Shown here: piece after piece, positions 7,027-12,767 of the stretch
How positions within the stretch are numbered: position 1 is the first letter of the stretch
How the letters are laid out: each line of letters opens with the position of its first letter
Source: Minisyncoccota bacterium
GTDB taxonomy: Bacteria; Patescibacteriota; Minisyncoccia; UBA6257; 1-14-0-10-40-38
Length of the DNA: 14,808 nt
Assembly (NCBI GenBank): GCA_020052135.1
Contig: JAGVPS010000079.1
Span: 1-14,808, forward strand
Direction of reading: 5' to 3'
Position numbers and translations under genes: made by a program
The notes under the pieces: model-generated
Database searches by the model: none
Told to the model about the DNA's origin: nothing
Seen by the model: the letters and a program-made list of their open reading frames with translations, nothing else

Positions 7027-7224
7027 ATGACAGGAACCATTAAAACGCTTACCGGGAAAGGATTTGGCTTCATTGCGCGCGAAGGCGAAGCAAAGGACCT
7101 CTTCTTTCACTCAAATGATTTGAATGGCGTCACGTTCGACGAGCTCAAAGTTGGCGACAATGTCAGCTTTGAAATCGAAGAAGGTGAAAAGGGCAAGAGC
7201 GCAAAGAACGTAACTCGCGTCTAA
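7027..7224 (+). CDS. Cold-shock domain protein (CspA family)
   Basis: A 65-residue single-domain OB-fold protein binding single-stranded RNA/DNA. RNP1 is KGFGFI (11-16) and RNP2 is LFFHS (25-29). The end GDNVSFEIEEGEKGKSAKNVTRV is typical. The length is at the short end for the family (65-70) and complete. It would act as an RNA chaperone in the cytoplasm. The gene is monocistronic: it has its own promoter at 6929-6957 and its own terminator 13 bases after the stop. The ATG is preceded by an A-rich stretch without a Shine-Dalgarno, so initiation probably relies on leader RNA structure or A-rich unpaired sequence. Confidence 0.95.
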   Translation: MTGTIKTLTGKGFGFIAREGEAKDLFFHSNDLNGVTFDELKVGDNVSFEIEEGEKGKSAKNVTRV

Positions 7225-7237
7225 CACGCAATCATTC

Positions 7238-7271
7238 AAAAACACCCCGAGACTTTTCAAGGGGTGTTTTT
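7238..7271 (+). terminator. Intrinsic terminator of the cold-shock gene
   Basis: AAAAACACCCC (7238-7248) pairs perfectly with GGGGTGTTTTT (7261-7271) around a 12-base loop. It is A-rich on one side and T-rich on the other, so it could work in both directions. Confidence 0.85.
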
Positions 7272-7302
7272 GTTTCTCGTTTTTCAGAAAAGAAACTTAT
7301 TA

Positions 7303-7336
7303 GTTGTCCGATTGTGCGATCGTACGATAGGACAAC
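7303..7336. repeat. 34-bp imperfect palindrome upstream of the GIY-YIG gene
   Basis: The arms begin GTTGTCC and end GGACAAC, with a near-palindromic GTGCGATCGTAC core. Of the 17 base pairs, 14 are Watson-Crick, two are G-T wobbles and one is a mismatch. It lies 31 bases after the csp terminator and 62 bases before the GIY-YIG start. It has no T-tract. An operator for a dimeric regulator, a dispersed extragenic repeat, or a nuclease target site are all possible. Confidence 0.7.
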
Positions 7337-7398
7337 AAGGCTAGCCTACAATATATTTGGCACTGTTTCTAAAGAGAAAAAACCTCTAAACTTATCGT

Positions 7399-7644
7399 AT
7401 GTTCTTCGTATACGTCCTCGAGTGCGCAGATACGACTTTATATATAGGATCCACCAACGATCTTTCGAAACGATTAAAAGAACACAATGAATCAAAGAGG
7501 GGTGCGCGTTATACAAAAGCTCGCCGTCCAGTAATACTGAAGTATTCAGAGCGATATAGAACCCAAAGTAAAGCGCTTACGCGCGAAGCGGAAATGAAAA
7601 AGTGGAGTCGAAAGAAAAAGCTAGCTCTTGTAAACAATATATAA
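7399..7644 (+). CDS. Small GIY-YIG domain nuclease (UPF0213/YhbQ-like)
   Basis: 81 residues, a stand-alone GIY-YIG domain. FVYVLECADTTLYIGSTNDL carries the paired GIY/YIG-equivalent segments (VYV at 4-6, YIG at 15-17). The conserved Arg25 in KRLKEHN, RYTKARRPV, and the C-terminal REAEMKKWSRKKKLALV with the catalytic-region Glu follow. Proteins of this size are often annotated as putative endonucleases. They are frequent in Patescibacteria, and their in vivo role is unclear. The stop is 4 bases before the GreA-type gene, so the two are likely co-transcribed. A -10-like TACAAT (about 7348-7353) lies after the palindrome, without a convincing -35. Confidence 0.9.
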   Translation: MFFVYVLECADTTLYIGSTNDLSKRLKEHNESKRGARYTKARRPVILKYSERYRTQSKALTREAEMKKWSRKKKLALVNNI

Positions 7645-7648
7645 AACT

Positions 7649-8164
7649 ATGCAAACTCCCTGGAGAAAGAAAGAAGAGTTGCTTGCTTTGAAAAAGCAGA
7701 GTGATGAACCCATACCGCTCACCCCTAAAGGCTTTGAACAATTAAAACAGAAACTCGCTCGGCTTAAAGAAAATATGCCGAAGCTCGCGCAGGAAGCAGG
7801 AAGAACGGCTGACTATGGGGATCGCTCGGAAAATGCGGAATATAAGGATGCAAAAGCAAACCTACGACGTACGCAAACTCAAATCTTTTACCTCGAAGAC
7901 CAGTTGAAGCGCGTGCATATTATAACCCCCCACGCGAATACCAGTGACACCATAGAACTCGGCTCTACCGTGACGCTTGAAACCACGGATGGGAAAAGAC
8001 ACGTGTTTCAAATTTTAGGATCGCGCGAAACGAACCCAAGCAAAGGGAAGATATCTAATGAATCCCCGCTTGGCAAAGCTTTACTGCACCAAAAAACGGG
8101 AGCGTGTATTCATGTGACAACTCCCCAAGGGGGTAAGAAATATAAGATTTTGGAAATTATATAA
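7649..8164 (+). CDS. greA: GreA/GreB-family transcription elongation factor
   Basis: 171 residues against about 158 for GreA; the extra length is a basic N-terminal extension of about 22 residues before LTPKGFEQLKQKL. The N-terminal antiparallel coiled coil carries the tip motif ADYGDRSENAEY. Asp58 and Glu61 are the equivalents of the acidic residues that bring Mg2+ into the RNA polymerase active site to cleave backtracked RNA. The C-terminal FKBP-like domain shows LGSRETNPSKGKISNESPLGKALL and GACIHVTTPQGGKKYKILEI. It is cytoplasmic and binds RNA polymerase through the secondary channel. The gene is downstream of the GIY-YIG gene in a two-gene unit closed by a terminator. Confidence 0.93.
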   Translation: MQTPWRKKEELLALKKQSDEPIPLTPKGFEQLKQKLARLKENMPKLAQEAGRTADYGDRSENAEYKDAKANLRRTQTQIFYLEDQLKRVHIITPHANTSDTIELGSTVTLETTDGKRHVFQILGSRETNPSKGKISNESPLGKALLHQKTGACIHVTTPQGGKKYKILEII

Positions 8165-8173
8165 TCACAAAAC

Positions 8174-8208
8174 AAAAAACCGACCTCTACATTTTAGGCC
8201 GGTTTTTT
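8174..8208. terminator. Bidirectional intrinsic terminator
   Basis: AAAAAACCG-a-CCT (8174-8186) pairs with AGG-c-CGGTTTTTT (8196-8208), with a single internal A-C mismatch and a 9-base loop. With A6 on one side and T6 on the other it can end both the greA transcript (plus) and the anti-sigma transcript (minus, stop at 8216). Confidence 0.85.
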
Positions 8209-8215
8209 GTTTGGG

Positions 8216-9487
8216 TTAGTTATCGTCCCCTTTTCCACTCCCGGAATCATCACTCCCTTTCCCGCTATCTAAACCATCATTGTCATCAGCGCTATCATCT
8301 TTTCCGCTTGAGGAATCGTCATCTGCATCATCAACCGTTTCAGCGCTAGAAGTCTGAAGATCATCTGGCTGGCTCACGCGATCTTCCGTTTCAAAACGAA
8401 GCGCCCGATCTATATCCTCGCGGGTAAGTACGCTGAATCGATTTCTAATCTCGTCTATGATTGAATCCCTCGTACGCGCGGATGTGGTAAATATGGTCTT
8501 TGCGTCATTCAACTCGACTTTGACCGAAGTAGTATCCGTGAATATATTAGCTTCGATCTGAAGCGCTCCCACCGACGTTACTATGCTCCGATCACTCCCA
8601 TCATCTTTATCATCCACCAGCGCATCAGCGCGAACTTCAATGCGTACTCGTCCATCTTCCGTACGAATTTCTAGCCGATCATCGTCAATCTTCACGCGCA
8701 CATCATCAGGTAGGTTATCTACCCGTTCGCTCAAATCATCGAGAAGTGACGCTACTCGCTCCCGCACGGACTCCGAATCAGATATGCGGACGAGCTCGTC
8801 AACCGTTGCCGACATGCCTATCCGAATCCGCTCCTTTACATCATCAGATACCACGCCAACCCTGCGCACGAGGCGATCCTCGGGACGGCTTACACGATCT
8901 TCCACCTCAAGACGCAATCGCTCTGCAACTAACGCGCGATCTAACTGAAACTCCCGCACAACCGCATCAATGATTGCTTCCCGATCCTTAACTTGAATTC
9001 TGAAAATAATTTCCCGATCGTTCAACTCGATCTTTACCACGGTCGTATCCGTAAACACATCAGCTTCAATTTCTACAACCGCATCAGCAACCACCGCGCC
9101 GCCGCTCCGCGAATCATCAGTAAGAATTTCATTTACTTCTTCCATGCGTTCTTCCGCGAATTGAATTCGCAAATCGTCCTTTCTCTCGCTGTTTGCGAGC
9201 GCGATACGTACCCGCTCTACCGCCCGATCAACGCCAAATAGCGCGTCACCAGGCCGCGCGCCATCTGCCGCCGCCGCCGTACCACCAACTCCCAGCAAAA
9301 CCGCCAACGCAACTATAAGTCCTGTAATCATAGGTTTTTTAATTAAGTATACTGACCAGCCATGTGCAACTTTTTTCGCGCCTATATGCGCACTCACCCC
9401 TTGCCATACGCGCTCTTTTTCCGAAACGTCGAGATGTATAATCCTCGCGCGTTTGAGTATTTTTTCTATATCTTCTGATTCACCCAT
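8216..9487 (-). CDS. Membrane-anchored anti-sigma factor-like protein (DUF5667 type)
   Basis: 423 residues. A short cytoplasmic N-terminal part (1-50) presumably holds the sigma-binding region. It is followed by one hydrophobic segment (about 52-73, MITGLIVALAVLLGVGGTAAA). Just outside the membrane, ARPGDALFGVDRAVERVRIALANSERKDDLRIQFAEERMEEV (77-118) has the DUF5667 pattern. The rest is extracytoplasmic: two copies of a module of about 65 residues, at 138-206 (IEADVFTDTTVVKIELND...EDRVSRPEDRL) and 309-377 (IEANIFTDTTSVKVELND...EDRVSQPDDL). They are separated by a charged helical linker and followed by a disordered Asp/Ser/Gly/Lys tail (378-423). The ATG overlaps the sigma gene stop by 8 bases, so the two are translationally coupled, as expected for a sigma/anti-sigma pair. 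The ligand sensed is unknown. Confidence 0.82.
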   Translation of the reverse strand: MGESEDIEKILKRARIIHLDVSEKERVWQGVSAHIGAKKVAHGWSVYLIKKPMITGLIVALAVLLGVGGTAAAADGARPGDALFGVDRAVERVRIALANSERKDDLRIQFAEERMEEVNEILTDDSRSGGAVVADAVVEIEADVFTDTTVVKIELNDREIIFRIQVKDREAIIDAVVREFQLDRALVAERLRLEVEDRVSRPEDRLVRRVGVVSDDVKERIRIGMSATVDELVRISDSESVRERVASLLDDLSERVDNLPDDVRVKIDDDRLEIRTEDGRVRIEVRADALVDDKDDGSDRSIVTSVGALQIEANIFTDTTSVKVELNDAKTIFTTSARTRDSIIDEIRNRFSVLTREDIDRALRFETEDRVSQPDDLQTSSAETVDDADDDSSSGKDDSADDNDGLDSGKGSDDSGSGKGDDN

Positions 9488-10010
9488 AGTTCATCATCTT
9501 TTTTAATTGATCGACCGCGCGATGGTGCCGGACTTTGAGCGCGTTTTCGCTTATGCCCGTATTTTCTGCGATTTCTCCAAAAGATAGACCTGAGAAATAT
9601 CGCAGTTCGAGAATTTCCCTATACTTTCTGCCAAGCCGCCCGATTGCATTCCGCACATCAAATACTTCGACTCTTTCCTCCGGCGAAGTTTCAGCCGGTA
9701 TGAAATCCTCGATATCTTCAAGGGTTGCCGATACGAGTTGCGCGCCCGCTCTCCCATATTTCCGAGCGATTTTTCTTCGAGCAATGGTATAGAGATATGC
9801 GTAGAGTTCTGGTTCGGATCTAAAGCGAAAGCTGTGCAGTCCGTCCCAAAAATCAATAAATGTTTCTTGGAGCACATCGGAGGCATCTTCCCGCGTCCGA
9901 GTCCGCCCTCGCGCAAACATAAACACCCTATCAGCAAGCACTCCATAGAGCGCATGGAATGAGTCGCTGTTGCCTGCTGTGCTTTCTGTAATCAGTACTT
10001 CTATCGGCAT
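9480..10010 (-). CDS. ECF-type (group 4) sigma-70 family RNA polymerase sigma factor
   Basis: 176 residues. Region 2 spans about 18-86, with RVFMFARGRTRTREDASDVLQETFIDFWDGL, then LYAYLYTIARRKIARKYGR (-10 recognition). There is no region 3. Region 4 spans about 120-174: RLGRKYREILELRYFSGLSFGEIAENTGISENALKVRHHRAVDQLKKMM with a clear HTH for -35 recognition. This length and layout are those of ECF sigma factors that direct RNA polymerase to stress or envelope regulons. The gene is directly followed, with an 8-base overlap, by its putative membrane anti-sigma. A weak GAGAGG lies 8 bases before the ATG. Upstream, a palindrome overlaps a plausible ECF -35 (TGTAACC on this strand), suggesting autoregulation. 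Confidence 0.93.
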   Translation of the reverse strand: MPIEVLITESTAGNSDSFHALYGVLADRVFMFARGRTRTREDASDVLQETFIDFWDGLHSFRFRSEPELYAYLYTIARRKIARKYGRAGAQLVSATLEDIEDFIPAETSPEERVEVFDVRNAIGRLGRKYREILELRYFSGLSFGEIAENTGISENALKVRHHRAVDQLKKMMNYG

Positions 10011-10035
10011 GCGGTCGGCCTCTCATGAGCTGCTA

Positions 10036-10070
10036 GTTATATAATGGCGGCCTCTGGAGAAAAGGTTACA
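10036..10070 (-). promoter_or_regulatory. Candidate autoregulated promoter of the sigma/anti-sigma operon
   Basis: On the minus strand TGTAACC (10070-10064) resembles the AAC-containing -35 favoured by many ECF sigmas. It is followed about 16-20 bases downstream by the AT-rich ATTATATAAC, which can serve as a -10. The ATG lies some 25 bases further on. The -10 does not clearly match a known ECF consensus, so the assignment is tentative. Confidence 0.35.
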
Positions 10071-10077
10071 CAGTAAC
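10065..10077. promoter_or_regulatory. GTTAC-aca-GTAAC palindrome between divergent genes
   Basis: A perfect 5+5 bp inverted repeat with a 3-base spacer. It overlaps the candidate ECF -35 and sits 22 bases upstream of the -35 of the opposing promoter at 10100. It is well placed to be a regulator site affecting both directions. Confidence 0.4.
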
Positions 10078-10099
10078 ATTATCGGCATATTTAATGAAT

Positions 10100-10128
10100 T
10101 TTACAAATGTTTTCTCGCTTGCTAGTAT
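10100..10128 (+). promoter_or_regulatory. Sigma-70-like promoter of the secreted-protein gene
   Basis: TTTACA (10100-10105) and TAGTAT (10123-10128) are spaced by exactly 17 bases. Transcription would begin around 10135, leaving a leader of about 58 bases that ends in a strong Shine-Dalgarno (AAGGAGG at 10181-10187). Confidence 0.6.
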
Positions 10129-10192
10129 ATAGGACGCCAGGGAGGGAACGTTTCCTTTCCGCACATGAGGGCTCTTCGACAAGGAGGATGTG

Positions 10193-10735
10193 ATGAAGCT
10201 CAATCGGTCTTTCCCATTGGCTGGTTTTTTCCGCCTTTTGGTTGTTGGTGTTGTCGCTCTGAGTAGCGCGCTTGCGACGAGCGTGAACGAGGGCGACTAC
10301 CCCGGCCCCACGAACACCTTCATGAGCGTCCCGCTCCCGGCGGATGCTGGCACGATGGACATCGCGATCAACCTGATGCCCCGCTGCCGCGACTACGAAC
10401 GCCCAGAAGTCGTTCTCCGTCCGGTGTTCATGACATTCGGGTTTCACTCCGACACCGTCGTCTTTACGAAGATCGTGGTGACTCACTTCGTGGATCTCTC
10501 GACTAGTGATCCGATCCCCTTCAGGCTGTTCGGTGCGGATGTGAATGCCACAGGAGAGGTTTTCAATCTCGGCGGCAGGAGCTACCCGTGCGATCCCGTT
10601 CCCACTATTCAGTACGAAGGCATGGTACGACTCGCAAACGGCCTCACGTGGGAGAGTATTCCGTCGTTCCCCCAGGTGAACGCCCAGGATTACTTCACGG
10701 TTTCGCTCACTCCCGTAGAAGCAGGGCCGAAGTAG
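10193..10735 (+). CDS. Small secreted protein of unknown function, unusual codon use
   Basis: 180 residues from ATG 10193, chosen because AAGGAGG ends 5 bases upstream. A GTG one codon earlier is possible. The N terminus KLNRSFPLAGFFRLLVVGVVALSSALATS is a signal peptide, with cleavage likely near ALA-TS. The mature part (about 150 residues) has no recognised domain, is beta-strand-like, and has two cysteines (PRCRDY and YPCDPV) that could form a disulfide. Codons end mostly in C or G (ATC, GTC, CCG, ACG, TAC), unlike the A/T-tolerant codons of the surrounding genes, which suggests foreign origin or special expression. It has its own promoter and terminator and lies divergent from the sigma/anti-sigma operon, so it could be a target of it; that is inference. 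Confidence 0.75.
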   Translation: MKLNRSFPLAGFFRLLVVGVVALSSALATSVNEGDYPGPTNTFMSVPLPADAGTMDIAINLMPRCRDYERPEVVLRPVFMTFGFHSDTVVFTKIVVTHFVDLSTSDPIPFRLFGADVNATGEVFNLGGRSYPCDPVPTIQYEGMVRLANGLTWESIPSFPQVNAQDYFTVSLTPVEAGPK

Positions 10736-10762
10736 GCACTCGCCTCGTCCATACGTCAAACA

Positions 10763-10798
10763 CGGCTGTTACAGCACTATGTACCAGCCGCTTTTTTT
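10763..10798 (+). terminator. Terminator of the secreted-protein gene
   Basis: CGGCTG (10763-10768) pairs with CAGCCG (10785-10790) and is followed by C and seven T residues (10792-10798). It begins 27 bases after the stop codon. Confidence 0.8.
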
Positions 10799-10825
10799 AT
10801 ATGCATGCAAGAAGATCGATTGCAT

Positions 10826-10857
10826 AAAAAAGCCACCGTTCCCGTAGGATTGGTGGC
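10826..10857 (-). terminator. Terminator of the minus-strand Cys/His-rich unit
   Basis: Read on the minus strand, GCCACC (10857-10852) pairs with GGTGGC (10837-10832) and is followed by six T residues (10831-10826). It starts 8 bases after the stop of the 79-codon ORF. On the plus strand the A-tract comes first, so it does not work for plus transcripts. Confidence 0.75.
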
Positions 10858-10865
10858 GCGTTCGC

Positions 10866-11105
10866 TCAACGGGCGCAACCGTTGAAGTCCCCATGCTGGG
10901 CGTAGCTCCCGACTTGAAGCCTGCCATTTCTGCCATGTACGACCGGGTGCGTTCCGCCCAAGTGAGTTTGGCAGTATCGGTTATTGCACACCGCGCGCGA
11001 CGGATCGAGGATGCCATCCGTGACCGGGTGAACGAGACCGCACAAACATGTGGAACCCACCCCGCATTGACTGTGGTAGTGACCAAACTGGTCTCTGATT
11101 TGCAT
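10866..11105 (-). CDS. Possible 79-residue Cys/His-rich small protein
   Basis: The ATG at 11105 has AAAGGAG (11120-11114) 8 bases upstream, and the stop is 8 bases before a strong intrinsic terminator, so the transcription unit is coherent on the minus strand. The protein has six Cys (14, 20, 22, 40, 45, 77) and seven His, with a C-x5-C-x-C and a C-x4-C spacing that could bind metal. No family is recognised. Codons favour C/G endings, like the secreted-protein gene opposite. Doubt remains: an 83-codon plus-strand frame (10893-11144) covers the same bases with codon boundaries in register and has a more ordinary amino-acid make-up, but lacks a Shine-Dalgarno and a terminator. A structured non-coding RNA is another possibility. 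Confidence 0.42.
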   Translation of the reverse strand: MQIRDQFGHYHSQCGVGSTCLCGLVHPVTDGILDPSRAVCNNRYCQTHLGGTHPVVHGRNGRLQVGSYAQHGDFNGCAR

Positions 11106-11132
11106 CGGACGAACTCCTTTCCTGAAGAGTTG

Positions 11133-11163
11133 TTGCCGGTATGAGCGTCCCTCCCACCGGCAA
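11133..11163. promoter_or_regulatory. Leader hairpin/operator TTGCCGGT...ACCGGCAA
   Basis: Perfect 8-bp arms at 11133-11140 and 11156-11163 are separated by 15 bases. On the minus strand this lies just upstream of the AAAGGAG of the 79-codon ORF, so it may be an mRNA leader hairpin or a protein-binding site. No confident minus-strand promoter was found upstream. Confidence 0.45.
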
Positions 11164-11219
11164 TATTCTCCACGAATGACCCCTCGACTCGACTCTGGAT
11201 AAATTTCTTTCCGAAATTT

Positions 11220-11241
11220 AAAAACCCCGCCAGAGGCGGGG
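11220..11241 (-). terminator. Terminator facing the DEAD-box helicase transcript
   Basis: On the minus strand CCCCGCC (11241-11235) and GGCGGGG (11231-11225) form a perfect 7-bp stem with a 3-base loop. Five T residues (11224-11220) follow. It lies about 170 bases after the helicase stop. Confidence 0.8.
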
Positions 11242-11409
11242 TAGTACATTTCTAATGTAGAAAAATCTACCGCGCCCCGGGCATAAAGGTAAAGCGGCTA
11301 AAGTATGCGAATGAAGTTTTGCCTATCCGGACAGTCATACCAAGATGATATCCCCGAACTGTTTAAACGTCAAATCCATTTAGCAATACCATTTCCATAA
11401 CTATAATTA
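11242..11409. other. Gene-free gap after the DEAD-box gene; holds a broken short frame
   Basis: Together with 11106-11219, this makes about 300 bases without an assured gene. On the minus strand a frame from ATG 11398 runs to TAG 11267, interrupted only by one TAA at 11365-11363. The second half from ATG 11338 would give the 23-residue peptide MTVRIGKTSFAYFSRFTFMP plus GAR. No Shine-Dalgarno precedes either ATG. A small ACATT-tct-AATGT hairpin is at 11246-11258. It reads best as 3' untranslated sequence or the tail of a decayed gene. Confidence 0.3.
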
Positions 11410-12669
11410 CTATTGACGAGGGCCTCGGCGAAAGCGATTTCCGCCGCTAAAGCCACCCGGTCGCCGTGGCGAACGGCCAAAAGTGCGAGGTGATCCTCGA
11501 AAAGGAGGGCGGTCATCGGCCATATCCGAACGACCAACCACACCTAATCGGGTCGGCGGGAGCTCGGGAACGCGTGAAGGCGGGAGCGCTGAGCGCATAA
11601 GCCGCTCAATATCACGCACATCTCCGCGTTGATCAGGCGTTGCAAAAGAAATGGCGTGCCCTGCGGCTCCGGCGCGCGCGGTGCGGCCAATACGGTGGAT
11701 ATAATCCTCCGCGTTCATCGGCAAATCATAATTCAGTACCAACTCAATCCCCTTTACGTCAATGCCGCGCGCCGCAATATCAGTGGCAACCAGAATCCGA
11801 TATTTGCCATTCCGAAATCCTTCCAAAGCTTCTTTTCGCTGGCTGAGCGACCGGTTGGAATGGAGCTCCACTGCCGTGTGTCCAAGCGCTCGAACGCCCG
11901 CTGAAATCCTTTTTGCTCCGAACTTTGTTCTTGAAAATATGAGCACTGAACCACGATATTCGTATAATAGCTTTTCTAAGAGTCGCGATTTGTCTGCTTT
12001 CGAAATGAAATAAAGTTCCTGTGTCACCTTTTCAATTGCGGTTCCGGACGGCGCGATTTCAATTCGAAGTGGCAATTTCATATACGAGTGAGCGAGATTT
12101 AAAATTTCATTGGGCATCGTTGCCGAGAAGAGCATGGTCTGTCGTTCCTTTGGAACTTCGGTAAGAATTCGCTTTAACTGCGGCGCAAATCCCATATCAA
12201 GCATGCGATCTGCTTCGTCGAGCACCAAAATACCAACATTCTTAAGAGAAATCGTTCTCTGCTGGAGATGGTCAATAATTCTTCCCGGAGTTCCTAAAAT
12301 AATCGCGGGTCCCCTTCTAATTGCTTGAATTTGCTTATAGATAGATTCACCGCCGATAAGAAGCGCGGTGCGAAGACCCAAGGGAAGCCCCAGCTTTGTG
12401 AGAGTTTCGTCAACCTGAAGCGCAAGTTCCCGCGTGGGAAGAATCACAAGGCCATGCTTGCCACCAAGAGCTGCTTGGATCATTGGAACGCCAAACGCGA
12501 GCGTCTTCCCCGTCCCGGTTTGAGCGAGGCCAACTAAGTCCTTTCCCTCAATTGCCGACGGAATGGACTTTTCTTGAATAGGCGTGGGTATCTTAAAACC
12601 AAGGATATCAAGAATCCCTAAAATATTTGGGGCTATTCCTAAACCGTAAAAACCGTTATTTTCTGGCAT
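11410..12669 (-). CDS. DEAD-box ATP-dependent RNA helicase (RhlE-like)
   Basis: 419 residues with all superfamily 2 DEAD motifs in order. The Q motif is GFKIPTPIQ (24-32), motif I AQTGTGKT (49-56), Ia PTRELA (78-83), Ib TPGR (127-130), II DEAD (151-154), III SAT (182-184), IV VLIFSRTK, V ATDIAARGID (295-304), VI HRIGRTAR (325-332). The C-terminal tail (about 372-419) is low-complexity and rich in Arg, Gly, Pro and Phe (RRPGGFSGGNRFRRGPRQ), as in RhlE-type helicases where such tails help bind RNA. It is cytoplasmic and probably remodels ribosomal or messenger RNA, especially in the cold. The gene is monocistronic, with a terminator at 11220-11241. Confidence 0.95.
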   Translation of the reverse strand: MPENNGFYGLGIAPNILGILDILGFKIPTPIQEKSIPSAIEGKDLVGLAQTGTGKTLAFGVPMIQAALGGKHGLVILPTRELALQVDETLTKLGLPLGLRTALLIGGESIYKQIQAIRRGPAIILGTPGRIIDHLQQRTISLKNVGILVLDEADRMLDMGFAPQLKRILTEVPKERQTMLFSATMPNEILNLAHSYMKLPLRIEIAPSGTAIEKVTQELYFISKADKSRLLEKLLYEYRGSVLIFSRTKFGAKRISAGVRALGHTAVELHSNRSLSQRKEALEGFRNGKYRILVATDIAARGIDVKGIELVLNYDLPMNAEDYIHRIGRTARAGAAGHAISFATPDQRGDVRDIERLMRSALPPSRVPELPPTRLGVVGRSDMADDRPPFRGSPRTFGRSPRRPGGFSGGNRFRRGPRQ

Positions 12670-12723
12670 ACATAAAGACTATCACGTATGGGGCTTTTAT
12701 GACACTTTTATCCTCTGTACCTC

Positions 12724-12752
12724 TTATCCGCTGAAAAATTGTGTGCTACCAT
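12724..12752 (+). promoter_or_regulatory. Candidate promoter for the 12768 gene
   Basis: TTATCC (12724-12729), a 17-base spacer and TACCAT (12747-12752) are seen. A TG one base before the -10 (TGCTACCAT) makes it an extended -10. Transcription would begin near 12759, so translation must start at ATG 12768 or 12774 and not at the in-frame GTG 12741. Confidence 0.45.
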
Positions 12753-12767
12753 GAAAATCATCTTTTT

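Noticed and set aside
10893..11144. 83-codon plus-strand ORF with plausible composition
   Set aside because: It has no Shine-Dalgarno and no plus-strand terminator, and its 3' end is the Shine-Dalgarno region of the minus-strand unit. It is kept as an alternative, not as a called gene.
10866..11249. Minus-strand ORF extended to an ATG at 11249
   Set aside because: The extension would read back through the helicase terminator (11220-11241) and the leader hairpin. The ATG at 11105 has the Shine-Dalgarno.
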